Shown: positions 35,309-46,812, counted from the first letter of the stretch. The stretch is DNA of 64,000 bases from Dugong dugon (GCA_030035585.1 CM057473.1:8730501-8794500), one strand, 5' to 3'. Notes: generated by a model from the sequence alone, not told the origin. Numbers and translations: made by a program.

Positions 35309-36512
35309 TTTTTACCTTTTATTTATCAATGTTGAGTCTGGAGCAGAGCTGAGAGAGAGCTGGGGCTTAAAGTGAGATCAACGATAATATCTCTCTAGAA
35401 ATAGATCCAGATTAACATTTTTTAGACAATGTTTACCTTTGGGTCCCTCTACCAGAAGGTCCATGGTCATGCCCCAGCCTTCATCCCTGTGTGTTTCCAC
35501 TAGTTGAAAAGGCTTGGTATCCTGGAACCAGCCTTTCTTTGATAATAGCAGCCAGTAAGCATAATATTTACTTTTTTGATGCTTAAATGGACTGATAATG
35601 CCAGATTTAGGAGCATTTACATGAGATTTTTAATCATATTGGAATAACTGGCTATTAAGTACACACATACGTTTTTAACTTCCACCATAAAACTTCCTTT
35701 GCGTCATTTTCAGAGATAACATAGACCTAGCGAGATTGATCTGAGTTTTTTTTTTTTTTAGTACACATGTTGTTTTATGACACTGGTTAACAACCCCACA
35801 ACATTTTAACCCTCTAAATTCTTAACTTTTTTTTTTTTTTTTTTTTTTTGGTGAAAATGCACATAGCCAAAGATACACCGTTTCAAAAATTTCTACATAC
35901 ACAGTTCAGTGACATTGACTACGCTTTTCCAATTGTGCTGTTATTCTCACTTAAGATGAAGGCTTACAGAACAAAATAGTTTCTCATTTAACAGTTACTA
36001 CACATGTTGCCCTATGACAATGGTTAACAATCTCACAACACATCAACAATATCCTTACTCAAACTTGGGTTCCCTATCACCAGCTTCCTTGTCCCCTTCT
36101 GTCTTCTGGCCCTTGTCACTGGACTCCTGTACCTTGTTAGTCTCATTTGGTTTTACGGGGCTGTCCACTCCAAGGCTGAACAGTGAACCTCGGAGGTAAC
36201 TTCATCACTGAGGTAAAAGGATGTCTGGCGGCCATACTCTCGAGGTTTCTCCAGTTTCCTTTAGGCCAGTAAATCTGGTCTTTTTTTTATGAGTTAGAAT
36301 TATGCTCTACATCCTTCTCCAGCTCTGTCCAGAGCCCTGTGTTGTGATCCTGGTCAGAGCAGTCAGCAGTGGTAGCCGGGCACCATCTAGCTGTACTGGA
36401 CTCAGTCTGGTGGAGGCCTTGGTAGCTGTGGACAATTAGCCCTTTGGACTAATCTTTTCCTTGTATCCTGTTCTCTTTGTTCTCCCTTGCTCCCGAAGGG
36501 ATGAGACCAGTG
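35309..36512 (-). mobile_element. L1 3' UTR insertion with extra 3' segment, perfect TSD
   Basis: TATTCATAACATTTTC (16 bp) flanks the insert at 35293-35308 and 36513-36528. 35760-36512 is antisense L1 3' UTR ending in a T14 run (35746-35759). 35309-35745 is non-L1 sequence, also inside the TSD, ending in a short A-rich tail with AATAAA (35318-35323, minus). The 437-bp segment looks like a 3' transduction. A T23 run at 35827-35849 is an internal A tract of the UTR. Confidence 0.85.
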
Positions 36513-36711
36513 TATTCATAACATTTTCATCTGCCAGTTTTTTCAGAAGTAGACCGCCAAGTCCTTCTTCCTAGTCTGTTGTAGCCTGGAAGCTCCTCTA
36601 AAACCTGTCCATCATGGGTGATTCTGCTGGTATCTGAAATATCAGAGGCATAGATTCCAGCATCACAACAAGCAAGCCACCACAGTATGACAAACTGACA
36701 GACTACTGTTG

Positions 36712-36752
36712 GGCATAACACATAGTAACTGCTTAATGAATGTTTGCTAGTT
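36712..36752 (+). mobile_element. MIR tail fragment
   Basis: CACATAGTAACTGCTTAATG matches the MIR 3' end. It is short and follows directly on the RTE. Confidence 0.5.
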
Positions 36753-37717
36753 TCATTGACTTTTTGATTCACGAATAGGATATCTTACACAATTATTCTT
36801 TTGATGATACCTAATAATTCTTCAGAACTTTTTTAGTTATTACTTTTTCTTCCCTCAATAAATTATGAAAGTTTACTTTATTTTTTATTAATTTAATATA
36901 GAAAATATTTTCAAAGTTAAGAAAAAGTGACATTTATCAACACTCTAATATCATGTACGTGAGTAGATGATTCATGAGTAATCCCAGCTGAGCTGAACTT
37001 TTTAGTCTTAGAGGTCAAACTTCATGTTCAATGAAGCTGTTTATTTGGTCTGAGCTCCATTCAGTTTCAGTTTATATACTAAAGGGTGTTTCAAGAGTTA
37101 TGAAAAACCTTCCAAGTTTTTTTTTCATTGTTGTTCTTTCAGCTAACCATCAGGTTTTCTGCTTTGTAACAATGCTACAATATATCCATTAAAAACTAAT
37201 AAGATTTAATTATTAGAGACTATACGTTTATTATAGATACAAGAGTAAAGACAATGGGTTAGTTGATATTTTTGGCAGAAGCACCTGAGGATTTACAGGA
37301 AATGTCAGAAAAACAATTGTCATATGGGCGTGGAAAGCTAGGGCATGTAAACTTTGGAGAATAATCCATTCTTCATCTTCTGTAGTATTATGTAGAATTT
37401 CCCTAGATGACTAGATACTTTCTTTATATTTATTTAAATAGGAAGATAGGTCTAAGAAATATTTAATGGGAGAAAGGGCCGATTAACTTACTAAATTATT
37501 ATACCTCTTATGTTTGAGGCACATAAAACTTGATAGGTATAAAATTTCTATATAAGGGAAAGACTCGAATACATATGGCTATAGAAACACTATATGTACT
37601 AAAAAAGTTGATAAATATTTGAATATTTAATCTATTTTACTCACATTTGATGTATGAAGGACTCCATTGTATGAGAGAATCAGTATAGAAGTGCTCATTT
37701 TATTAGCTCAAAAATAT
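36753..37717. other. Unique AT-rich sequence
   Basis: Nothing recognised. Confidence 0.5.
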
Positions 37718-37830
37718 AGAACAGAGTAGAACTGCCCCATAGGGTTTCCAAGGAGCAGCTGGTGGATTCAAACTGCTGACCTTTTGATTAGCAGTCATAG
37801 CTCTTAACCACTACACCACCAGGGTTTCCA
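37718..37830 (-). mobile_element. AfroSINE, tail missing
   Basis: Antisense body and head (AGAACAGAGTAGAACTGCCC to CACCAGGGTTTCC). The RTE-like tail is gone. Confidence 0.93.
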
Positions 37831-37905
37831 ATGCATGATTAGGAAACATTTTATAAAACTTTGTAAACGTAGTGGAAATTGTTAGTCAAAAATCTCTTTA
37901 ACATG

Positions 37906-38077
37906 CATCCAAAACAAAACAAAAACCGTCTTTGCTGTTGAGTCAATTTTGACTCATAGTGACCCTATAGGAAAAGCGGAACTTCCCCATGTGGTTTCCA
38001 AGGAGCGGCTGGTGGATTCAAACTGCTGACCCTTTGGTTAGCAGCCAAGCTCTTGACCACTGTGCCACCAGGGCTCC
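37906..38077 (-). mobile_element. AfroSINE copy with TSD
   Basis: Antisense short-body copy flanked by TTAACATG (37898-37905, 38078-38085). Confidence 0.95.
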
Positions 38078-38085
38078 TTAACATG

Positions 38086-38770
38086 TTAGAGGCCCAGTAA
38101 TTCCCAGCACACCTATTCTTTTCAGAGGGCACACAACCATGAGCATCTCCACATCTCAGGGTTCTAACGATGGGGACTCATGCAGTCAACAGCACAATTC
38201 AACTCAACACCATCCATCAGAATGATCTGAAAGGCTGTTATGAATAAACCCAATGAGTCTTGGAGTCCAATTCACCATGGATTTTCTATAAAGTGTGTAT
38301 ATACTGTAGTTAGTGTACTTTCAACTTTAATTCTTAACAACAATGCCTTTACTTTCTCAGAACAGACAGGTAGATTTTTACAACATTGCTTCAGTAGAAT
38401 TTGATCTTATTGGTCTATGTTGCTTCTATAGAAATCGATTCGGTCCTTCACGAATATGGATATATGTTTGTATATTTTGCTTCTGTAAATGTGATGGGCT
38501 CTGTCTAGCCTGGATGCCATTTTCCATGGTAAATCCACTTCAGGTCTTTAAGCATAGTTAGGAATGGGATGTCAATACAGAATTCAGTAAAGAATTCTGA
38601 AGGAGTCTGTGTGTGTTACAGCCCATAACTTACACTGAACTATGAGTGATCAGTCAGAATAGCAACTGAAAGTACTAGCTGGACAGAAATGGATCCCTTA
38701 AAGAGTGTTAAAAGAAGCAAATTCATTTCAAACAGTTTAGAAGGTTTTGCATTCCAAACATTTCACTTGT
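38086..38770. other. Unique sequence
   Basis: Nothing recognised; a 72-codon frame at 38343-38561 has no domain. Confidence 0.5.
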
Positions 38771-39052
38771 GTTGTTGTTAGTTGCTGTCAAGTTGGCCCC
38801 AAATCATGGTGACTTTCTGTGTTCCAGAATAAAGTGTTGCCCTATCCAGCACCATCGTCATGATTGTTAGTACGTTTGAGCCCATTGTTGTGGCTATTGT
38901 GTCAATCAATCTCATCGAGGGTTTCTCTCTTTTTCCTTACCCTCTACTTTACAAACATGACGTCCTTTTCTAAGGATTGATCATTTCTAATGACATGTAC
39001 AAAGTAGGTGAGCCGAAGTCTCGCCATCTTTGCTTTTAAGGAGCTTTCTGGT
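38771..39052 (-). mobile_element. RTE LINE 3' end
   Basis: Antisense, GTTGTTGTTAGTTGCTGTCA to GGAGCTTTCTGG, about 280 bp and diverged. Confidence 0.92.
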
Positions 39053-39064
39053 AATTTCACCTAT

Positions 39065-39271
39065 AACCAGTTGCCATCAAATCCATTTTGACTCTAGGTG
39101 ATCCAATGTGTGTCAGAGTAGAACTGTGCTCCGTAAGGTCTTCAGTGGCTGATTTTTCAGAATTAAGTCTCCACTAAGTCCTTCTTATGAGGCATTTCTA
39201 GTTGTACTTGAACCTCCAACCTTTTGGTTGGCAGCCAAGCATGTTAAAGATTTGTACCACCCAGGAAGTCC
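39065..39271 (-). mobile_element. AfroSINE copy (GAGTCCCTGGG-head variant)
   Basis: Antisense, CCAGTTGCCATCAAATCC tail to TACCACCCAGGAAGTCC head. It immediately follows the RTE piece. Confidence 0.9.
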
Positions 39272-39778
39272 AAATGGTACATAACTCCTCTTTGAGTTGT
39301 TCCTTCACTTAGTGTGCTTTGCCATTTGAAAGCATGTCAGCTTTTCTGAAGTCAAGTGTTTTTCCTTATGAAGTAAAGTTAAAAGTGCTTTTTCATTATG
39401 GAGTTAAATTAGAAGAAGTCTTTATGGTATGATATCCACATGGTGAAAAAAAATAAAGCACTTTATGAGCAGAAATAATAGTCTTGCAGATATTAGCTTC
39501 TGTACCACAGAAAGAAGGTATGGTGGGGTCAGTTTTACCCTCCTCTTACTGCAATGCAAGTAGAAACATAAAATAGGGAGATCCCACATCACACACAGCA
39601 TAAATCTTTTATTAAGCATTAGATTTGCTTTAAAATGCTTTTGGGGTTGCTATCAATCTCCTTTTATTCATTAAAAGAAAAGTAGTGAATAAAAATTCAT
39701 GAGGATTTTTATTTACTTTTCTTATTTTTTTTAAAAATTTATTCAACTACTAAAAGTTTTTATTTGCCATATTAAAAT
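39272..39778. other. Unique AT-rich sequence
   Basis: Nothing recognised. Confidence 0.5.
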
Positions 39779-39788
39779 ATGTCTTAAT

Positions 39789-40989
39789 GGTAAGACAGTA
39801 CATGGTACCAGGGAAGCCCGCACAACTTGTACAAGGGAAGGTCATGGAAGCTCTATAGACACATCCAAACTCCCCAAGGGACTGAATTGCTGGGCGGAGG
39901 GCTGTGGAGACCATGGTCTCGGGGAACATCTAGCTCAATTGGCATAATACAGTTTATAAAGACAATGTTCTACATTCTACCTTGGTGAGTAGTGTCTGAG
40001 GTCTTAAAAGCCTGTGAGCAGCCGTCTAAGATATTCCACTGGCCTCACCCCTTTGGGAGCAAGAGAGAATGGAGAGAATAGGATATAAGGACAAGATTAG
40101 TCCAAAGGACTAATGGACCACAGCTACCACGGCCTTCACCAGACTGCGTCCAGTACAGCTAGATGGTGCCCGGATACCACCACTGACTGCTCTGACCAGG
40201 ATCGCAACAAAGGGTCCTGGATAGAGCTGGAGAAGGATGTAGAACAAAATTCTAACTCACAAAAAAAGACCAGATTTACTGGCCTGGCAGAGACTGAAGA
40301 AACCCTGAGGGTATTGTCCCTGGACACACTTTTAGTTCATTGGTGAAGTCATTCCCGAGGTTTACCATTCAGTCGGGGATTGGACAGCCCAATAAAACAA
40401 ATCAGGACTAATGAGGCACTGCGGTCCAGGGACAAGGACTAGAAGGCAGGAGGGGACAGGAAAGCTGGTGATAGGGAACCCAAAGTTGAGAAGGGGCAGA
40501 GTTGACAAGCCCTGGAGTTGTTAACCATTGTCATAGGGCAATATGTGTACTGTTTAATGAGAAACTATTTGTTCTATAAACCTTCATCTAAAGTACAAAA
40601 AAAAAAAAAAAAAAGAATTATCTATGTGAGATCCCAAATTGACAACAGCAGCTCAAAAAGTTTGATGGGAAGCCTAGGGGGCAATGAGTTGAAGATAATG
40701 GTGATGGAATAATTTGGAAAAGGTTAGTGAGAATAGCAGCACAACTGGAAGAATATAATCAATGTCATTGAAGTGTACATGTAGAAATTTTTGAAATGGT
40801 GTATCTTTGGCTAGGTATATTTTCAACAAAAAAAAAAAAAGAAGTTCCTCTAAGGTCGAGAAGGGAGAGTGTTGACATGTCATGGGGTTGTTAACCAATG
40901 TCATAAAATAATACGTGTACTGACTGTTTAATGAGAATCTATTTGTTCTGTAAACCTTCATCTAAAGTATAATAAAAAAATTTTAAAAA
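39789..40989 (+). mobile_element. L1 3' UTR, 5'-truncated, with TSD
   Basis: Sense L1 3' UTR of 1.2 kb ending in AATAAAAAAATTTTAAAAAA. ATGTCTTAAT (39779-39788) and ATGCCTTAAT (40990-40999) frame it. It has the two-part tail: the AACCTTCATCTAAAGTAC end and an A18 tract at 40598-40614, a block of about 230 bp ending in a second A tract (40829-40841), then the same terminal sequence again. Confidence 0.92.
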
Positions 40990-41043
40990 ATGCCTTAATA
41001 CATTGCAAAGGAAACATATTATCACCTGATTAATTTTATAATT

Positions 41044-42778
41044 GTTCTTGTTAGGTTCTGTCAAGTTGGTTCCAACTCATAGAGACCTATGCACCACAGA
41101 ACAAAACACTGCCTGGTCCTGCACCATGCTCACAATCTTTGTTATGCTTGAGCCCATTGTTGCACTGTGTCAATCCATCTCGTTGATGGTCTTTCTCTTT
41201 CTCACTGACCCTGTACTTTACCAAGCATGATGTCCTTCTCCGGGGACTGATCACTACTGACAACATGTCCAAAGTATGTAAAACATAATCTCACTATCTT
41301 TCCTTCTAAGGAGCATTCTGATTGCACTTATTCCAAGATGGATTTGTTTGTTCTTTTGGCAGTCCATGATATAGACAATATTCTTCACCAACACCACAAT
41401 TCAAAAGTGTCAGTTCTTCTTCGGTCTTCCTTATTCATTGACAAGTTTTCACATGCATATGATGCACTTGAAAACACCATGGCTTGGGTCCGGTGCACCT
41501 TAGTCTTCAAGGTGACATCTTAGCTTTTCAACACTTTAAAGAGGTCTTTTGCAGCAGATTTGCCCAGTTCAATGTGTCTTTTGATTTCCTGACTGCTGCT
41601 TCCATGGGTGTTGATTGTGGATCCAAGTAAAATGAAATCCTTGACAACTTCAATCTTTCCTCAGTTTATCATGATGTTGCTTATTGGTCCAGTTGTGAGG
41701 ATGTTTGTTTTCTTTATGTTGAGGTGTAATCCCTACTGAAGGCTGTGGTCTTTGATTTTCACCAGTAAGTGCTTCAAGTCTTCTTCCCTTTCAGCAAGCA
41801 AGGTTGTGTCATCTGCCTATCGCAGGTTGTTAATGAGTCTTCCTCCAATCCTGACGCCCTGTTCTTCATATAGTCCAGCTTCTTGGATTATTTGCTCAGC
41901 ATACAGATTGAATAGGTATGGTGAAACGATGCAACCCTGACACACACCTTTCCTGACTTTAAACCACGCAGTATCCCCTTGTTCTGTCCGAACAACTGCC
42001 TCTTGATCTGTGTACGGGTTTCTCATAAGCACAATTAAGTGTTCTGGAATTTCCATTCTTTGCAATGTTATCCATAATTTGCTATGATCCACACAGTAGA
42101 ATGCCTTTGCATAGTCAATAAAACACAGGTAAACATCTTTTTGGTATTCTCTGCTTTCAGCCAGGATCCATCTGACATCATCAGTGATATGCCTGGTTCC
42201 ACGTCCTCTTCTAAATCTGTCCTGAATTTCTGGCAGTTCCCTGCCGACATACAGCTGTAGCCGCTTTTGAATGATCTTCAGCAAAAGTTTACTTGTGTGT
42301 GATATTAATGATATTGTTCGATAATTTCCACTTTCGGTTGGATCACCTTTCTTTGGAATACGCAGAAATACGGATCTCTTCCAGTCAGTTGGCCAGGTAG
42401 CTGTCTTCCCAATTTCTTGACATAGACAAGTGAGCACTTTCAGTGCCGCATCCATTTGTTGAAATATCTCAGTTGATATTCTGTCAATTCCTGAAGCCTT
42501 GGTTTTTGCCAATGCCTTCAATGCAGCTTGGACTTCTTCCTTCAGTACCGTCAGTTCCTGATCATATGCTACCTCTAGAAATGGCTGAACGTCGACCAAT
42601 TCTTTTTGGTATAATGATCTGCGCATTTCCTCCATCTTCTTTTGAAGCTTCCTGCATCGTTTAATATTTTCCCCATAGAATCCTTCACTACTGCAATGCA
42701 AGGCTTGAAGTTTTTCTTCAGCTCTTTCAGCTGGAGGAATGTTGAACTTGTTCTTCCCTTTTGGTTTTCTGAATAATT
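41044..42778 (-). mobile_element. RTE LINE, 1.7 kb with RT domain
   Basis: The longest uninterrupted RTE copy in the window: antisense from the 3' end (41044) through the C-terminal region and the RT domain to the segment upstream of it. No endonuclease is present, so it is 5'-truncated. Confidence 0.95.
41817..42701 (-). pseudogene. RTE reverse transcriptase, 294 codons open, stop at the catalytic box
   Basis: The longest open frame of the window. It shows the RT in order: ALKALAKTKASGIDRISTEI, WKRSVFLRIPKKGDPTESGN (RT 1-2), the FRRGRGTRHITDDVRW block, LCFIDYAKAFYCVDHSK (motif A, with Asp-to-Tyr in the AKAFD part) and VRKGVCQGCIVSPYLFNLYA (motif B). The frame ends at a TAG (41817-41819) exactly at the Tyr of YADD; ADD follows in the same frame (motif C). 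The true start lies upstream of the truncation; the Met at 42701 is internal. Codons downstream of the stop remain recognisable but frameshifted. Confidence 0.93.
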
Positions 42779-42833
42779 CAAAAACATTTATTAATGCTAC
42801 CTTTGACTAAGGCATTAGGCTAAGTAGGATCTT

Positions 42834-43921
42834 GTGGTAGACAGAATTCTGAAAGGATCCCCCAGTGCCCCAGGGTTTTGTATAATCCCCTCTCTTTGAG
42901 TGTGGGTGGATCATCTAACTTGCTTTTCAAGAAAAGAGTATGGCAATGGTGATGGGGTATCGCACCTGTGATTATTTTATATGGCAAAGATGAAGAAACT
43001 TTTCAGATGTAATCAAGGTCTCAAATTAGTTGACTATAAGTTAACCAAAAGGAGATCATTGTGAGTGGTCCTGACCTAATCAGTTGAGCCCTTTAAAAGA
43101 GGTTAGAGATCAGAGACAGAAGTCAAGTACTCTCTCTCCTGCTACCTTTGAAAACACAAACTGTCATGTTGAGGAGTGGTTCATGTGCTAGGGAATGGCA
43201 GGAGACCTTTAGGAGCGGAGTTCCTCAGTCCTACAACTGCAAGAAATAAATTCTAACCATTGTCATTGGGCAATATGTGTACTAACTGTTTAATGAGAAA
43301 CTATTTGTTCTGCAAATCTTCATCTAAGGTACAAAAAAAAAAAAAAAAAAAAAGAATTATCTATGTGTGATCAAATTGACAGCAGCAACTCAAAAGGTTT
43401 AATGGGAAGCCTAGGGGACAGTGAGCTGAAGATAGTGGTGATGGAATAATTTGGAAAAGGATAGTGAGAATAGCAGCACAGCTGGAAGAATGTAATCGAT
43501 GTCACTGAATTGTACATGTAGAAACTTTTGAAATGGTGTAAATTTGGCTATGTGTATTTTCACCAAAAAAAGATCCTCATTGTGGAGAAGGGAAAGTGTT
43601 GACACGTTGTGGGGTTCCTAACCAATGTCATAAAACAATATGTGTACTGACTGTTTAATGAGAAACTATTTGTTCTGTAAACCTTCATCTAAAGTACAAT
43701 AAAAAATTTTAAAAAAAAAGAAAGAAATTCTGCCCATAACCACATGAGCCTCACATGAGATTCCAACCCCAACTGACACCTTGAATGCAGCCTGTGAGAC
43801 ACTAAGAAGGAGACCCAGTGAAGCTGTGCCTGGATTCCTGACCTACAGAAACTGAGACAAGTGAGTGGTGTTTTAAGTTGCTAAGTTTGTGGCAATTTAT
43901 TATGCACAGAAAACCAATATA
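42834..43921 (+). mobile_element. Probable MaLR-type LTR with an L1 tail inside
   Basis: The left part (TGGTAGACAGAATTCTGAAA, then GATGTAATCAAGGTCTC) and right part (TTCCTGACCTACAGAAACTG, then TTGCTAAGTTTGTGGCAATT) fit a known mammalian MLT1-like LTR pattern. The exact subfamily is uncertain. The L1 tail at 43255-43717 separates the two parts. Confidence 0.6.
43255..43717 (+). mobile_element. L1 3' tail insertion with TSD
   Basis: 463 bp of L1 3' UTR with the two-part tail (A tract at 43332-43352 and second end at 43699-43719). AAGAAATAAATTCT (43241-43254) and AAGAAAGAAATTCT (43718-43731) are the target copies, one mismatch. Confidence 0.93.
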
Positions 43922-44295
43922 CTCTACATAAGGATTCTGGCACTCCAGGGACCCACAACTGGATATAGATACTGAGATAGATTATTTATAAAAATTATAA
44001 TACAAAGTGACATTATGTAAGGCTCATGGGAGAGGCACAAACATTAAAATTATGTAAGGAGTTCAGAAAAAAGGAGGTTATTTCTGAAGGAATCATGTAT
44101 GCTTCATGAAGAAGGTGGTTTGTTCATTTAAAAGTGAAGGAGTTCCTATAAGTGAACATAGGGAAGGCATCAGAGTGGACGACTGGCATAAACAAAGGCA
44201 TGTTGGCAGCTGCCTACAGACCAGTGTGCTGTTTACATAGGCTTGAATGTGGAGTATGTAACGTTGATTAAACATTTACCAACTCATCACTGGAA
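43922..44295. other. Unique sequence
   Basis: Nothing recognised up to the diverged repeat beginning near 44270. Confidence 0.4.
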
Positions 44296-44720
44296 TGTTA
44301 TTGTATTTGGAAACTGAGCAGGTAGGATGATGATAGTGCCATCAATTGACAAAGAAAAATCCACAGAAGGAAAACTTGAATTGAGAAAGGTAAACCCATA
44401 AAACCTGTTGCCATCGAGTTGATCTGACTCAGAGCGACCCTATAGGACAGAATAGAACTGCCTCTATAGGGTTTCCAAGAAGTGGCTGGTGGATTCGAAC
44501 TGCCGACTTTTTGGTTAGCAGCCAAGCTCTTAACCGCTACATCACTAGGGCTCCAAGAAAGGTAAAGGAGGTTTAAAAAAAACAACAGAAATATGACTTC
44601 TAGGAGAGATGGGGAAGAAAACGATGATAAGTTTGCTTAGGGTCTCCTAGGTTTAAGGTTCCAGTGGTTAGCACTGTGCTTAGTACAATGGTGATAGTGG
44701 GAATTCAGGTTTGAAAAGTA
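44270..44720 (+). repeat. Diverged repeat shared with 46495-46720
   Basis: After removal of the SINE at 44395-44555 it aligns with 46495-46720 over about 230-280 bp: TATTTGGAAACTGAG versus TATTTGGAAACTAAG, and GTGGTTAGCACTGTG versus GCGGTTAGCACTGTG. The family is not identified. Confidence 0.55.
44395..44555 (-). mobile_element. AfroSINE copy with TSD
   Basis: Antisense short-body copy framed by AGAAAGGTAAA (44384-44394, 44556-44566). Confidence 0.97.
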
Positions 44721-44821
44721 ATATGGATATTCGTCATATTGGGAGAATTTTGGATACTGAATCTAGTATGAAATGGAGGGTTACTAAAGATGTTTTTGAA
44801 GGGGAGGCGATTGAGATGGTT

Positions 44822-44985
44822 TTCTACTTACTACTTGTGTGACTCTGCACAAGTTACCTCCCTGAGCCTCACTCTTCTTGCCTATAAAATGGGAAAACAG
44901 AATCTACCTGTAATGTAGCTCTTAAAGAGTAAATATAAACATACAGTGACAAAGGTATCAGTTGCTCAATATGAAGAGGTGCTTA
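44822..44985 (+). mobile_element. MIR SINE
   Basis: Sense MIR core: CTTGTGTGACTCTGCACAAG, CTGAGCCTCACTCTTCTTGC, TATAAAATGGGAAAACAG. Confidence 0.85.
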
Positions 44986-45319
44986 TTGTTATTGTCTGCA
45001 GCATCTCTGGCCACACCATGGAATAGAAATTGGAGAGAAAGGGATGCTAAAGGCAAGTTGGAAGGTTCTGTGATGGTCCTGACCTAGCCTCTGTTAGTGG
45101 AGTGGATGAAGCGTGAGGGATAGATATAGGATTACAGGAAGGTACAAAGAACCAGACATACTTTCTTTCTAATAAAAAACATATCTAAAAGCAAAAAGAA
45201 AGCATCACAATATACTAAACTTTTCAATTAAAATTTTAAGAAAGCTAAAGTTACTTGTTTTGATTGCTGGGTTCAATCTGCTGTTTCATGTCATTATTTT
45301 ATCCAATATTTTCATTCTT
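44986..45319. other. Unique sequence
   Basis: Nothing recognised. Confidence 0.45.
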
Positions 45320-45330
45320 AGAGCTGTCCC

Positions 45331-45977
45331 AGCAACATCATGATAAATGCAGAAAAGATTTAAGATTGAAGTTGTCAAGGATTTCGTTTTACTTGGATCC
45401 AAATCAACACCCGTGGAAGCAGCAATCAATAAATTAAACGACACATTGCACTGAGCAAATCTGTTGCAAAAGACCTCTTGGAAGTGTTAAAAAGCAAAGA
45501 TACCAATTTAAGGACTAAGGTGCTCCTGACCTAACCATGGTGTTTTCAACTGCCTTATATGCATGTGAAAGCTGGACAATGAATAAGGAAGACTGAAGAA
45601 GAATTGGTGCCTTTGAATTATGGTGTTGGAAAGAGTATTAAATATATCCTGAAGTGCCAGAAGAACAAACAAATCTGTCTTGGAAGAAGTACGGTCAGAA
45701 TGTTCCTTAGAAACAAAGATGGCAAGACTTCATCTCACATACTTTGGACATATTATGAAGAGGGACCAGCACCTGGAGGAGGACATCATGCTTGGTAAAG
45801 TAGAAGGTCATTGACAAAGAGGGCCACACACAAAGAGACAGATTGACACAGTGGCTGCAACAATGGGCTCAAGCATAACAACAATTGTGAGGATGGTGCA
45901 GGATCAGGCAGTATTTCATTCTGTTGTAAATATGATTGCTGTGAGTCGGAACCTCCTAAATGGCACCTAACAACAAC
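45331..45977 (+). mobile_element. RTE LINE 3' end with TSD
   Basis: Sense copy, AGCAACATCATGATAAATGC to GGCACCTAACAACAAC, framed by AGAGCTGTCCC (45320-45330) and AGAGCTGCCCC (45978-45988). The C-terminal ORF is readable but frameshifted. Confidence 0.95.
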
Positions 45978-46812
45978 AGAGCTGCCCCAGGCAGAGTTGA
46001 CTTTGTTTGCAAATGGAGATCATTAAACATTTTGAAACATGGAGTGACATGATCACATCTGTTCTTGGAGAACATAAGCATCCTGACATGTGGAGGGTAG
46101 ATTGGAGTTGAGTAAGACTAGAGTGAGTAGGCAATTATATTCTGGAAAAGGGACTTTATGCCTATATGAGAGCTGTGATGGTGAAAATATAAAGGGCGTA
46201 GTAGAGGTTATAAACATATCACGAATGAAGAATTTACAGGACTTGCTGAATGATCGAATATGGGATATGAATATGGGATACGAATATGGAAGAGAAGGAA
46301 ATTATTCCCATGATATGCTGTGGCCAGTCTGCATTTTCTCCAAAGAGCAAATTTTACAGATGTCCTCCTAACTTCCCGTTCAGTGAAATGAAATTATTAC
46401 TTGAATTAGTCATGCTGGGTATATTCACGTCACTGAAATGGAAAGCACTACAAATTAGGACCTTCTTTTTTTTTTTTTTCTTGGAAACTGGTTGTTCAAT
46501 ATTTACCACAACACCGCTGGAGGTTCTTATATTTGGAAACTAAGGTGGGAAGACAGTGGTGCTATGAATCGACAGAGAGGGAAAATTTGAACCAAGGCCA
46601 ACGAAGTCATCAATGACTTCCGGTGGAAATGGAGAAGAAGACGGTAAATTTCCTTGGGGGCCTCTTGGGGTGACAGTTCTAGCGGTTAGCACTGTGTTTT
46701 GTACTTGATTTTGCAACCCCTAGTATTTGTTGAATGACTAACCTGTGAGCCATACTGGAGACAATTTTAGCAAGAGACTGGAAATGAAAAATTGGAAGTT
46801 AGGACTAGACAT

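Larger units (their letters stand above)
33391..36711 (-). mobile_element. RTE LINE with internal inversion and a nested L1
   Basis: Three RTE pieces. 33391-34015 is the antisense 3' end. 34015-34930 is RT-domain sequence in sense orientation. 34925-35308 plus 36529-36711 is the 5' part in antisense, split by an L1. Read in the element's own order the outer pieces are colinear and the middle is flipped. Most of the endonuclease and the YADD region are missing at the two junctions. TACTGTTG at 33386-33393 and 36704-36711 may be the target duplication. Confidence 0.8.
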
